64,000 nucleotides of DNA from positions 558,001 through 622,000 of the forward strand of contig CAWGTF010000010.1 of NCBI GenBank assembly GCA_963825425.1. The letters run 5' to 3'. Source of the DNA: PALSA-607 sp963825425. GTDB lineage: Bacteria > Actinomycetota > Actinomycetes > Acidothermales > Acidothermaceae. The notes beneath the pieces are model-generated. The model searched no databases. It worked only from the letters and a program-made list of their open reading frames with translations, and was not told the DNA's origin. Made by a program: the position numbers and the translations under genes. Below, one piece after another: positions 40,084-49,687 of this stretch. Every line of letters begins with the position of its first letter. The first letter of the stretch is position 1.

Positions 40084-41187
40084 AGCTTCCGGTGATGCCC
40101 CCGGTCAAGCCGATGCTCGCGAAGTCGCAGCCGACGCATCCCGGCGGACATGGTCTACGAACCGAAGTGGGACGGTTTTCGCTGCATTGTCTTTCGCGAC
40201 GGTGACGAGATCGAACTCGGCAGTCGCAACGAGAAGCCGCTGACGCGCTACTTCCCCGAAGTCGTTGAGGCGGTGCGCACGAGCCTGCCGCAGCGATGCG
40301 TGCTCGACGGCGAGATCGTCATCGTGTCGGGCAACTCCCTCGACTTCGAAGCCCTGCTTCAACGCATCCACCCAGCCGCATCCCGGGTCAAGAAGCTGGC
40401 GCTAGAGACTCCTGCAACCTTCATCGCGTTCGACCTACTTGCGCTGGGTGACGAATCCTTTGTAGAGCAGCCATTTGCCACCCGCCGCGAGGCTCTCGAG
40501 GACGTGCTTGCGTCGGCCTCGTCTTCGGTACTGCTGACCCCTGCCACCGATTCTCTCGAGCTCGCGAATCGATGGTTCGAGGTCTTCGAAGGTGCCGGAC
40601 TCGACGGGGTCGTGGCAAAGTCGCGAGACCTCCCCTACCGCCAAGATCAGCGCATCATGGTGAAGGTCAAGCACGAGCGCACCGCCGACTGCGTCGTCGC
40701 TGGTTTTCGCTGGCACCGCGCGTCACCGGAAGGCACCGCGATTGGCTCGTTGATGCTCGGGCTGTACGGCGACAACGGGGTACTGCAGCACGTCGGCGTG
40801 TGCGGAGCGTTTTCCGCCGTCCGACGTCGCGAACTCATCGCCGAGCTCGAGCCGTACCGCACCGACGATGTGGCGCATCCCTGGGGCGCAGCCCCGGTGT
40901 GGGAACGGAGCCCCGGAGCCCTGATTCGGAAACGGCCGAGCCGGGCGAGCCGGATCGGCGTCCCGGCGGTGTCACTCGCTGGAACGCCGGCAAGGACCTC
41001 ACGCTGGGTCCCGCTGCGGCCCGAGCTCGTGTGCGAGGTCGCCTACGACCACATGGAAGGCGGCCGGTTCCGGCACACGGCACAGTTTCGGCGCTGGCGC
41101 CCCGATCGCGAACCCGCGTCGTGCACGTACGACCAACTCGACCGGCCGGTGAACTTCGACCTCGCCAGCGTGTTCAGCGGCGGCTAG
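40080..41187 (+). CDS. ligC: ATP-dependent DNA ligase, LigC type (one frameshift)
   Basis: An ATP-dependent ligase for single-strand break or end-joining repair. The nucleotidyl lysine motif is VYEPKWDGFR; the remaining motifs are RCVLDGEIVI, FIAFDLLALGD, GLDGVVAKSRDLPY and IMVKVKHERTADCVV. A C-terminal OB-fold ends near PVNFDLASVF. ATG 40080 overlaps the reductase gene by ATGA, and one shift lies near 40140, before the lysine motif. No polymerase or nuclease domain is fused, so this is LigC-like, not LigD. About 369 codons. Confidence 0.93.
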
Positions 41188-42132
41188 AACAATCCTTCGA
41201 GGTAGTTGACGAGGTCGCCCGCGTGCGACAGCGTAGGCAACTCCTGGCTGGGTGCGTTGACTGTGACGGTGTTGTAGATGTCGCCGTTTACGACGTACTG
41301 CGTGTTGCTGGGATCGCCGTCGAAGGTGACCGTGATCGTCGTGTCCGGTCCGCCGCCGGCGTCCAGCAGACCACCCGCCTGCGACGGAAGAGCATTGAGG
41401 AGCGCGGCGATGTGGCGCGCAATGTCGGCGCCGACGTGAATCGTGACCGGCGGCGAGGGTGACTCCTTGAGGTCGGTACGTCGCACCAGGGTGGCGCCCG
41501 TCACGGTGGCCGGGACCTGCTCGAGCGCCGGCCGCACGGGCTGCCACGTGTCCTGCACTTCCACCCTCACATCGACTCCACCTGCGGGATCAGGAGCCAC
41601 CCAGACCTGCACCGTGGCACCTTCGTCGGCAGCCGCGGCCGGTGCCCGATAGAACACGTTCGTTGCTCCGCTTAGGCCCGGCTGAGCCCTCCAACGTCAA
41701 GCTGGCGGGCACGTGGTGCTGGATGTAGGCGAGCACCTGATCGGCACTGCCGGGCGCCTTCCACGAGTCGCTCACGTCGATGAAGTCGTCCGGCGGGTAC
41801 AGCGGTCCGGGCAGACCTCCGACCTGCAGCCCGGGCACCTCCTTCGAACCGTCAGGCAGCGCCCCGACCATCTCGGCAAGGAGGCTTCGGACCAGTTTGC
41901 TGACTGCCTCCACTCGCGAACGCTCGGCCGCGTCCGACGGCGTCGGACTCCCGACGCTGACCAGCGGGACCGGACTCGACAGGCCGCTGGTGCCAGCGAC
42001 CGAACTGCTCCCGGCCTTCGTGGGCGCAGCCGATGCGCAGCCGGCCAACGCCAACGCGCAAACCGCCACGATTGCCACCGCTCCAAGGCCTCGCACGACC
42101 ATGAGACGCCGGCCGGCGGTATGCGGTTTCAT
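41184..42132 (-). CDS. Secreted lipoprotein of unknown function (one frameshift)
   Basis: A signal peptide (LGAVAIVAVCALALAGC) with a lipobox precedes a Ser-rich linker, then a domain with KLVRSLLAEMVGALPDG and YPPDDFIDVSDSWKAPGSAD. In the second frame it continues VQVWVAPDPAGGVDVRVEVQD and ends LVNYLEGLF. The shift is near 41655. The protein (about 316 codons) resembles no family I can name. Its start overlaps polD by ATGA, so the two are coupled. Its TAG stop shares the tetranucleotide CTAG (41184-41187) with the ligC stop on the other strand. Confidence 0.7.
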
Positions 42133-43184
42133 CCGCGCGCGGCCGCGCCAAGGTCAGTCAGCATCGGGCTTCGGGCGGCGCGCTCGACTCGGTTGCACCC
42201 GGCAGGCTCGCCTTCCATCTTCGGGAAGTTCGGCGGGTACGGCGCGTCGCCGAGCCCGCGGTCGCGTTCGTCACGGTCGGCCATCTCGATCAGCGGTGTG
42301 AGGTCGTGCGCGACGTCGTTGATGCCGGCGTGCAGGTCACCAATCTTCGCGAACCGCTGCGGCACCGAGTCGATCGTGAAGTCGTTCGGTTCGACGTCCG
42401 CCAGTTCTTGCCAGGTGACCGGAGTCGACACCGTCGCACGGACGTTGGCCCGCACGCTGTACGCCGCCGCGATCGTGCGGTCGCGCGCGTTTTGGTTGTA
42501 GTCAAGGAAACACCTTCGCGCCGCGCTCCTCCTTCCACCACGCCGTCGTCACCTCGCTCAGGTATCCGTCGCTCGATCTCGCGCGAGAATGCCAGCACCG
42601 CACGGCGAATCTCGGTGAACGTCCAGCGCGGCTGCAGTCGCACGTAGATGTGGATGCCGCGACCGCCCGACGTCTTCGGATACCCGATGTAGCCGACTTC
42701 ATCAAGCAATTCGTGGACGGCGACGGCGACCCTTCGTGCGTCGTCGAAGTCGGTGCCTGGCTGCGGATCGAGGTCGATGCGCAGTTCGTCGGGATGCTCG
42801 GTGTCGGACCGCCGGGACGGCCATGGGTGGAAGACGATCGTGCCGAGGTTCGCGGCCCAGGCGACCGACGCCACCTCGGTGACGCACAGCTCGTCGGCAT
42901 GGCGGCCCGACGGAAACGTGACGCGGGCGGTCTCGAGCCACTCCGGATGGTGCTCCGGAACCCTCTTCTGGTAGATCGCCTCGCCCTCGACGCCGTCGGG
43001 GAAGCGCTGCAGCGTGCACGGCCGCTCGAACAGTGCGCGCACGATGCCCGGCCCTACCGACAGGTAGTAGTTGACCAGGTCGAGCTTGGTCTGGCCCCGC
43101 TCGCGAGAAGTAGACCTTCTCGGGGTTGGAGACGCGTACCGTGCGTCCCTCGATCTCGAGCTCTATTGCCGGGGAAGGAGCCAC
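42129..43184 (-). CDS. polD: Stand-alone LigD-type polymerase/primase PolD (two frameshifts)
   Basis: An archaeo-eukaryotic-primase-type polymerase of the bacterial end-joining family. The start is MAPSPAIELEIEGRTVRVSN, then EKVYFS; after a shift near 43100 (one extra C) come RALFERPCTLQRFPDG, the catalytic DELRIDLDPQPG and SGGRGIHIYVRL. A second shift near 42505 leads to VRATVSTPVTWQELADV and a DFTIDSVPQRFAKIGDLH ending. No ligase or nuclease domain is attached. In mycobacteria a similar gene (Rv3730c) sits beside ligC, as here. No ku gene is present in the window. Confidence 0.92.
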
Positions 43185-43264
43185 GAGAAGACGCTACCGC
43201 CCGTCAGCGGTTCGTAATCTTCACCGACCCACCGGAGTGGCGCACGTCACGTAAACTCGAGGAC

Positions 43265-43666
43265 ATGTACAAGGTTGAGAAGACAGACGAGGAATGGCGC
43301 GCCCAGCTCACGCCGTCCGAATATGCCGTGTTGCGCAAGGCCGCGACCGAGCCCGCGTTCGTCGGCGAGTACACCGACACCAAGACCACCGGCGTCTACC
43401 ACTGCCGGGCGTGTGACGCCGAGTTGTTCCGTAGCGACCACAAGTTCGACTCGCACTGCGGCTGGCCGTCGTTCTACGCTCCGACCGAGGACGACGCCGT
43501 CGAGTTGTTGCCCGACAACAGCTACGGGATGCGCCGCATCGAGGCGCGCTGCGCCCGCTGCGGATCGCACCTGGGCCACCTGTTCCAGGGCGAGAAGTAC
43601 GGCAACCCCATCGACGACCGCTTCTGCATCAACAGGATCAGCGTGCGGTTCGAACCCACCGAGTAG
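43265..43666 (+). CDS. msrB: Peptide methionine-(R)-S-oxide reductase MsrB
   Basis: MsrB repairs the R-epimer of oxidised methionine. The intact 133-residue protein starts MYKVEKTDEEWRAQLTPSEY. It has two zinc CxxC pairs (CRAC and CARC), SHCGWPSFYAP, the GSHLGHLFQG segment and the catalytic cysteine in RFCINRISVRF. The ATG at 43265 gives the best fit, although weak upstream alternatives exist. It is divergent from polD and convergent with hemQ. Confidence 0.96.
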   Translation: MYKVEKTDEEWRAQLTPSEYAVLRKAATEPAFVGEYTDTKTTGVYHCRACDAELFRSDHKFDSHCGWPSFYAPTEDDAVELLPDNSYGMRRIEARCARCGSHLGHLFQGEKYGNPIDDRFCINRISVRFEPTE

Positions 43667-43677
43667 CGCGACTCACG

Positions 43678-43723
43678 AATCGTGCGGATTTGCTGCCCCC
43701 TAGGGCAGTAGATGCGCACGATT
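43678..43723. terminator. Dyad between convergent msrB and hemQ, possible bidirectional terminator
   Basis: The outer arms AATCGTGCG (43678-43686) and CGCACGATT (43715-43723) pair perfectly. Inner arms CTGCCC/GGGCAG flank a CCTA loop, with a 6x6 internal loop between them. It sits midway between two convergent stop codons. There is no long T-run, so a factor-independent terminator is not certain; a REP-like element is another reading. Confidence 0.5.
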
Positions 43724-43749
43724 TGACGCGGACGGCGGGTGGCCGGGCG

Positions 43750-44427
43750 CTACGGGAGGGTGGCGACCAGTTCGGCTGACGGCGCGGCGCGGACCGGTGA
43801 AGAACGGCGTCTCGAGACGCGTGTGCGCCCGCGCTTGGGCGCCACGCAGGTGGCGCATGAGGTCGACGATCCGGTGCAGTTCGTCGGCCTCGAACGCGAG
43901 CAGAAACTCGTAGTCGCCAAGGGCGAACGCCGCCACCGTGTTCGCCAACACGTCGGGATATTCGCGGCCCATCACGCCGTGCTCGCGCAACATCGCGCCA
44001 CGTTCGGCGGGGTCGAGCAGGTACCACTCGTTGGTGCGGTTGTACGGGTAGACGCAGACGTAGCCCTTCGGCTCCATCCCGGCTAGGAACGCGGGAATGT
44101 GCGCCTTGTTGAACTCCGCATCACGATGGACGCCGATCACCGACCACACCGGGATCGCTGGCCCGACCCAGGCGGGTGCGAAGGAATCGCAGGTACGCCT
44201 CCTGCAGATCCTCGGAGTTCGGCGCGATCCACCAGATCAGGTAGTCGGCGTCGTGCCGGAACCCGCTGACGCTGTAGAACGCCGCGCGTGACGACGCCCT
44301 TACCGGCCAACTCCGCCAGCAGGTCGTCGACCTCGGCAGCGGCTAGGTCGCGGCCCGAATCGGGTAGCGCCCCGACACCACGCTGCGAGCGAAAGACCGC
44401 GTACATCGTGTAAGCCGTCAGCGGGGC
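43750..44427 (-). CDS. hemQ: Coproheme decarboxylase HemQ, chlorite-dismutase family (frameshifted)
   Basis: HemQ decarboxylates coprohaem III to haem b, the last step of the actinobacterial route. Segments are YTMYAVFRSQRGVGALPDSG near the N-terminus, then in other frames HIPAFLAGMEPKGYVCVYP, NRTNEWYLLDPAERGAML and LLAFEADELHRIVDLMRHLR, all typical. Shifts lie near 44270, 44150 and 43775; with the last, the end reads AELVATLP. The start is unclear: ATG 44406 is certain to be coding, while GTG 44427 overlaps the cgoX stop. It directly follows cgoX. Confidence 0.9.
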
Positions 44428-45904
44428 TCAGCACGTCGCACTCATGGCGCCTATTGCTCTCGCCCTCGTCACCGAACAGCTTCGCGAGGACCTGGGTCGC
44501 TGCGCGCGGTACCGCTGCCGATGCACGCAGGTATCCCGACGCCGTCGAAGGCGGCTCCGCAGGCCACCAGACCGGGCACCGCTGCCAGTGCCGCTTTGAT
44601 GCGGGCTACCCGGTCGAGGTGGCCGACGCTGTACTGCGGCAGCGCACCGCCCCAGCGGGTGACGACGCCGTCGCGCGGCACGCCCGCGGACGCCGACCGC
44701 CGCCGCGAGATCGCGCACAGCGCCCGCCACCAGCTCGTCGTCGGACCGCTGCAGGTCGCCGACGTCGCCATGACGCCCGATCGAGCAGCGCACCAGCACG
44801 GCGTCGGACGTCGTCGTACCAACCCCACTTCTGACGGTCGAGAACGTCGCAGCCTTGATCAGCCTGCCGTCGACTGACGGGCACCAGAAAACCACTGCCG
44901 GCTAAAGGGTTTTCCAAAGGCCGACGGCCGAGAATGCCAGCGTGACGACCGCCATGCTCGCGTAGTCGATCGCGGCGAGATCTCGCGCGGCCCATGGTGC
45001 CGTTGCGGCCAGCAGCCGCCCAGCCGGCGTCGCGGGTATTGCCAGCACCACGGCGTCCGCGTTCGATGGTCTTCGGGCTTGCCGCCGAACCCGTGACCAA
45101 CCGCCACCCGGCCGGCAGCCGCACAAGCTCACGCACCGTCGCGTCGAGCACAACGGCCGCGCCGGCCGCTGCTATCGAGGCGGTCAGCACTTCGGCGAGG
45201 CGCCCAACTCCCCCGACAAGCCCGGCAAACACCGGCCCTGCCTGGGGTTGCGAGGGGCGCGAGCGCAGCGCGTGGAACAGCGAACGCTGCCTCGGCGACC
45301 GCGGCGACCTGCGGCAAGCGTCGCTCGGAGCGACAACTCATCGGCCCGCCCGGCGTACACGCCGCCCAACAACGGCTCGACCAGCCGGTCGACGACCTCA
45401 TGCCCCATCCGGGCGCCGATGTACGACGCCACCGAGACGTCGTCGCCGATCGCGGTCGCCGGCAGCGTCAGGTCGAGCGACGCCCGCGCCACGCCGAAAC
45501 GCGAAACAACGCCGGACGCCGCAAGCGAGCGCACGCTGACCGGTACTCCCATGACGTGGTCGGCGGGCAAGCGGCCGGAGCTGCCCGCGAGACCAGATCG
45601 CCGCCTGCGTCGTGGTTGGCGGGACCGGGTCGAGCCCGAGCGCTTCCATGAGTGCCACGCCCTCGGGACGGCGGGCGAGCACGGCCTCCGCACCGAGATC
45701 CGTCTCGACTCCGGCAACCTCACCACGCAGCAACTTGCCGCCGGTGCGCGGCGACGCTTCGAGCACCGTGACCTGAACCCGACCGTCGAGCAACAGCGCG
45801 CGGGCCGCTGCCAGACCGGCAATCCCGGCGCCGACGACCACGACCTGCGGCCGCGCCGCAGCGGCACTGATCGGTCCCGGGGTGTCTGAGGGAATCGCAC
45901 TCAC
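44428..45904 (-). CDS. cgoX: Coproporphyrinogen III oxidase CgoX/HemY-type (many frameshifts)
   Basis: An FAD enzyme that oxidises coproporphyrinogen III to coproporphyrin III. The dinucleotide-binding start is PQVVVVGAGIAGLAAARALL, followed by TGGKLLRGEVAGVETDLGAEA. Later fragments include IGARMGHEVVDRLVEPLLGG, VYAGRADELSLRAT, FAGLVGGVGRLAEVL, AVVLAIPATPAGRLLAA and VTRWGGALPQYSVGHLDRVA. At least five frame changes are needed between 45600 and 44450. The total of about 492 codons is normal. Placement between hemE and hemQ fits the coproporphyrin-dependent pathway. Start GTG 45904 is chosen by homology. Confidence 0.9.
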
Positions 45905-46014
45905 CGGGTCACCATCGCAGACCGTGGCCCGATCGTGATCAACGGGCGGGAACCGCGCGCTCGGCAGCGGCGATCTCATCGGTACCGGAACTTGCCGGAC
46001 ATCGGGAGGACGCC

Positions 46015-47037
46015 ATGCGCCAGTTCAAGGGTTCGCGATTGATGACCGTGGTTGGCGTCACGGCGGTGCTCGCCGTGCTGGCCACCGGTTGCACTGCCGC
46101 GGAAAGGAAGTCGAGCGCGGCACCGGCGGCTTCCAGTTCAGCCGGTCGCGCCGACCTGAACCTGACCGTCGTCCCCGGGTCGGCGCCGGCCGGTGCCACG
46201 CCAGCCCCGGCGGCGTCGGCGCCCGCCGCGGCCGCATCGAGTGCGGCACCGGCCGCGGGAGGTACCGGGCAAAACGTGTCTCAGCCTTTGCTCACGGGTC
46301 GACAGGTCATCTTCACCGCTGACATGACCGTGCAGACCAAGGACATCAAGACCGCGGTCGGCCAGGTCACTCAGATCGCCGAGGGCCGGGGGGGCGTCGT
46401 CTTTGGCGAGCAGGTCAACCTCGCCTCGAAGGACCCCAATAATCCCGGCGACGCAAGTGCGACCATCACCTTGAAGGTGCCGCCGGACACCCTCAGCCAG
46501 GGCATCCTGGATCAGATCGGCCGGGTCGGCACCGAACTCAGCCGCCATGAGACTGCCGCCGACGTCACCTCCCAGGTCGTCGACGTCAACTCACGCATCG
46601 GGGCGGCACAGGACAGCCTCACGAGACTTCGTCAGCTGTTCCAGCACGCGGGCAACGTCGCAGACCTCGCCACCGTCGAGAACGAAATCGCCCAACGCGA
46701 GGCCGACCTCGAATCGCTCGAGGCGCAGCGAAACGCGTTCACTGCGCAGACCTCGCAGGCCACGATCACGGTGAACCTGGTTGCAACGCCGAAGGTGGCC
46801 GTGCTGCCGGCGCCAGTCAAGAAGGCGCACGTGCTCGGCTTCGTGCGTGGATTGCGTGGCGGGTGGCACGCATTCACCGGCACCGCGAGTGCACTCGCTA
46901 CGGCACTCGGTGCACTGCTGCCGTTCCTCGGCATCCTGCTGCTGTTGGGTCTCGCCGCAATGATCGTGCGGCGCCGGCTGATGGCAGCGTCATCAGCCGA
47001 TGAGACTCACGCGCCGAGCGCGGGTCCGGCAGCTTGA
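46015..47037 (+). CDS. DUF4349-type lipoprotein
   Basis: Intact 340-residue protein. The signal peptide ends in a lipobox (AVLATGC), followed by an Ala/Ser/Pro linker, the DUF4349 core (RQVIFTADMTVQTKDI, GGVVFGEQV, ATITLKVPPDTL), a coiled coil (AQREADLESLEAQRNAF) and a C-terminal membrane helix (LGALLPFLGILLLLGLAAMIV) with a basic anchor. The function of the family is unknown. It is divergent from cgoX across 110 bp. Its last 31 bp overlap the end of hemE on the other strand. Confidence 0.9.
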   Translation: MRQFKGSRLMTVVGVTAVLAVLATGCTAAERKSSAAPAASSSAGRADLNLTVVPGSAPAGATPAPAASAPAAAASSAAPAAGGTGQNVSQPLLTGRQVIFTADMTVQTKDIKTAVGQVTQIAEGRGGVVFGEQVNLASKDPNNPGDASATITLKVPPDTLSQGILDQIGRVGTELSRHETAADVTSQVVDVNSRIGAAQDSLTRLRQLFQHAGNVADLATVENEIAQREADLESLEAQRNAFTAQTSQATITVNLVATPKVAVLPAPVKKAHVLGFVRGLRGGWHAFTGTASALATALGALLPFLGILLLLGLAAMIVRRRLMAASSADETHAPSAGPAA

Positions 47038-48089
47038 TGCACGAAATCGACAAGGCGCGACAACACGTCAGGGTCGGTCGTCGGTAGTACACCGTGCCCG
47101 AGGTTGAAGATGTGACCGCGCGCGGCCCGACCGCGCGCGATCACATCGGACGCCGCCGCAGCGATGACGTCCCACGGCGCGAAAACCATTGCCGGATCGA
47201 GATTTCCCTGCAGCGCACGGTCGGCGCCCACCCGCTGTGCGGCGATGTCGAGTGGCACCCGCCAGTCAACACCGACGACATCGGCGCCGGCTTCACCCAT
47301 CAGCGCAAGCAGTTCACCGGTGCCGACGCCGAAATGGATTCTCGGTACCCGTAGCTCAGCGAGTTCGGCAAGTACGCGCGTGCTGTGCGGCAGCACATAC
47401 GTGCGGTAGTCGGCCGGCGACAAGATGCCGGCCCATGAATCGAACAGCTGGACGGCGCGAGCTCCCGCGCCGACCTGAACGCGCAGGAAGCCCACGGCAA
47501 TAGTCGCGAGCCGGTCGAGCAACTGGTGCCACAAAGCCGGTTGCGAGTACATCAACGCCTTCGTCTTCAGGTGCTCGCGCGACGGCCCGCCCTCGACGAG
47601 GTAGCTAGCCAGCGTGAACGGCGCTCCCGCGAACCCGATGAGCGGTATCGCACCAAGTTCGGCAACGGCCAATCGCACTGCGCTGTCGAGGAAATCGACA
47701 TCAGCCGGTTCGAGTGGCCGCAGCACATCGACGTCCGCCCTCGTCGTGAAAGGCGAAGCGACCACCGGACCGATGCCAGGCACGATGTCGAGGTCGACGC
47801 CGATCGCTTTCAACGGGACCACGATGTCGCTGAAGATGATCGCCGCATCGACGCCATAGCGCCGGATCGGCTGCACGGTGATCTCCGCAATCAGCTCCGG
47901 CGTCGTGCACGCCTGCAGCATCGGGATGCCCTCGCGAACGGCACGATATTCCGGCAACGCGCGACCAGCCTGCCGCATGAACCACACGGGTGGGTGCGGA
48001 ACGGGTTCGCCTCGGCACGCGCGCAGGAAGACGCTGTCGAACAGCAGATCGGAGCTCACCGGACCCATGCTCCCACTAGCCGGCTGCAA
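47007..48089 (-). CDS. hemE: Uroporphyrinogen decarboxylase
   Basis: HemE removes four acetate carboxyls from uroporphyrinogen III to give coproporphyrinogen III. The 360-residue protein is intact. PVWFMRQAGRALPEYR holds the catalytic arginines, IIFSDIVVPLKAIG the key aspartate, and FAGAPFTLASYLVEGG with FNLGHGVLPTTDP are conserved. Either ATG 48089 or the downstream ATG (MGPVSSDLLF) could start it. With cgoX and hemQ it forms the haem cluster, interrupted by the opposite-strand DUF4349 gene. Confidence 0.97.
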   Translation of the reverse strand: MQPASGSMGPVSSDLLFDSVFLRACRGEPVPHPPVWFMRQAGRALPEYRAVREGIPMLQACTTPELIAEITVQPIRRYGVDAAIIFSDIVVPLKAIGVDLDIVPGIGPVVASPFTTRADVDVLRPLEPADVDFLDSAVRLAVAELGAIPLIGFAGAPFTLASYLVEGGPSREHLKTKALMYSQPALWHQLLDRLATIAVGFLRVQVGAGARAVQLFDSWAGILSPADYRTYVLPHSTRVLAELAELRVPRIHFGVGTGELLALMGEAGADVVGVDWRVPLDIAAQRVGADRALQGNLDPAMVFAPWDVIAAAASDVIARGRAARGHIFNLGHGVLPTTDPDVLSRLVDFVHQAAGPALGA

Positions 48090-48132
48090 GCAGCACGACT
48101 GCGCCCACTAGCCGGCTGCAAGCAGCACGACT
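48072..48132. repeat. 29-bp perfect direct repeat, 32-bp period, at the hemE/eamA junction
   Basis: Copies at 48072-48100 and 48104-48132 are identical. The second copy contains the end of the EamA gene and its TAG stop (48108-48110). The first duplicates that end between the stop and the hemE start. It looks like a recent small tandem duplication, or an assembly slip. Confidence 0.9.
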
Positions 48133-48981
48133 CCGCACATCGCCAGGCCGACGCCGATGTCTTGAATGCGCCGCATCCGCTCACCTTCGATAAAGCGCGC
48201 GAGCAGCACAGTGACCGCTGGGTAGAGCGATGCGAGGACCGCCGTCACGCTGACCAGCCCGTGGCGGCTGGCGTACCCGTACAAGCCGTTCGCGCCCAGG
48301 TCGGTCCAACCGACGATGGCGATCACCGGGACATCACGCCGGCGCAGGCCGCCGGGGCCGCGTCGGCGCCGAGCTACGGGTGCGGCGAAGGAGATAGCCG
48401 ATCCCGAGCAGCCCGACAATCGACACACTCGTCGCACGCATCGTGAACAGCGTCATCACCACGTTGTGCGTCGCACCTTTGTGGATCAGCACGAAGACGA
48501 AGCCAAAACCCACTGCTGCAACAAGCGCCAACACGAGCGGTCGCGACCCACCGCCGTTCGGACCGCCGCGCCCGGAAAGCTCTGGCCCACTGGCAAGAAC
48601 CACGCCTCCGACCGCCGCGGCGATTCCGGCGATCTGCAGGCCGGACGGAGACTCCCCGGAAGCCAGCCCGAAGATGACCGGCACCACCGCTCCGGTGCCC
48701 GCGATCGGGGCGACGATGCCCATCGTGCCCGTCGACAAGGCGCCGTAGAAGGCCACCAACGCGACCAAGCCAACGGCGCCGGCAGCCGCCGCCCAAGGCA
48801 AATACCCAAGCGGGACGCCGAAACTGTGCGTCGCGGCAGCGATCACCACCATCGTCAGCGCGGCAATCAGCTGCGCGACCGCAACCACGACCAGCGGGCG
48901 CACCCGCCGGCTCACGACGCCGCCCATGAAGTCGGAAGTGCCCCAGGCGAGGCTCGCGAGGAGCGCAAGCAGGGCCGTCAC
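48108..48981 (-). CDS. EamA-type drug/metabolite transporter (one frameshift)
   Basis: Ten-helix DMT-superfamily permease. From GTG 48981, TALLALLASLAWGTSDFMGG shows the EamA signature, followed by the first repeat (PLVVVAVAQLIAALTMVVIAA, STGTMGIVAPIAGTGAVVPV). After a shift near 48370 the second repeat ends with VSVTAVLASLYPAVTVLLARF and GVGLAMCGVVLLAAG. About 291 codons, normal. The substrate cannot be inferred. It sits upstream of hemE on the same strand, with 18 bp between. Confidence 0.87.
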
Positions 48982-49068
48982 GAGGCTGAGGCTACGGGAG
49001 AAGGCCCACCCGACGGCCGGTCGGCGCGCCGTCTCCCGGGCCGGCGCAATCCCACCTACGCTGCCAGT

Positions 49069-49656
49069 GTGGCTGCCAGGGATCCGCACGGCGAACTGCC
49101 CGCAAGCTTTGCGGAGGCGGTCGCCAGCCTGCGTCACGTGCGGCTGCGCGCGGAGATCAAGCTGTCCGAGGCGCCCGCGCCCCAGCGACTCGCGCCCTTT
49201 GCGGTGGCCCTCACGGCCGACGTCACCGACGCGAGCGGCGACGAGGACGCCGCAACAGGCCGTTTCGTCGTGCTGCACGATCCAGCCGGCCAAGAGGCCT
49301 GGCAGGGAGCAACCCGCATCGTCGCCTACGTGCGCGCCGAGCTCGAGCCCGAGATGGCCAGCGACCCGTTCCTCGCCGACGTCGCCTGGACCTGGCTGAC
49401 AGAAGGTCTGGCCCGCCGGCTCCCTGAGCGGGGTTACCGCGCCCTCGGCGGCACAGTCACCCGCGTGACGTCGGACTGCTACGGGACGATGGCCGGCCGG
49501 CCACTCGTCGCGCACGTCGAACTGCGGGTGTCGTGGACGCCGGACACCGACGGTCTCGGGCCGCATCTCGAGGCGTGGGCTGACGTTCTAGCCGCCGCGG
49601 CAGGTTTGGCCCCGTTACCGCCAGGCGTCGCCGCTCTGCCAAGCCGCCGCCGCTAA
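49069..49656 (+). CDS. DUF3000 family protein
   Basis: A 195-residue actinobacterial protein of unknown function. ELPASFAEAVASLRHVRLRAEI, WQGATRIVAYVRAELEPEMA and SDPFLADVAWTWLTEGL match the family as I know it. GTG 49069 gives the expected N-terminus. It is divergent from the EamA gene (87 bp) and convergent with the kinase gene. Placement near hemE, ribonuclease D and dxs is the same in mycobacteria (Rv2680). Confidence 0.88.
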   Translation: MAARDPHGELPASFAEAVASLRHVRLRAEIKLSEAPAPQRLAPFAVALTADVTDASGDEDAATGRFVVLHDPAGQEAWQGATRIVAYVRAELEPEMASDPFLADVAWTWLTEGLARRLPERGYRALGGTVTRVTSDCYGTMAGRPLVAHVELRVSWTPDTDGLGPHLEAWADVLAAAAGLAPLPPGVAALPSRRR

Positions 49657-49687
49657 GCGGGCTCGCCCGGATCGATCTGGTGTTGAA

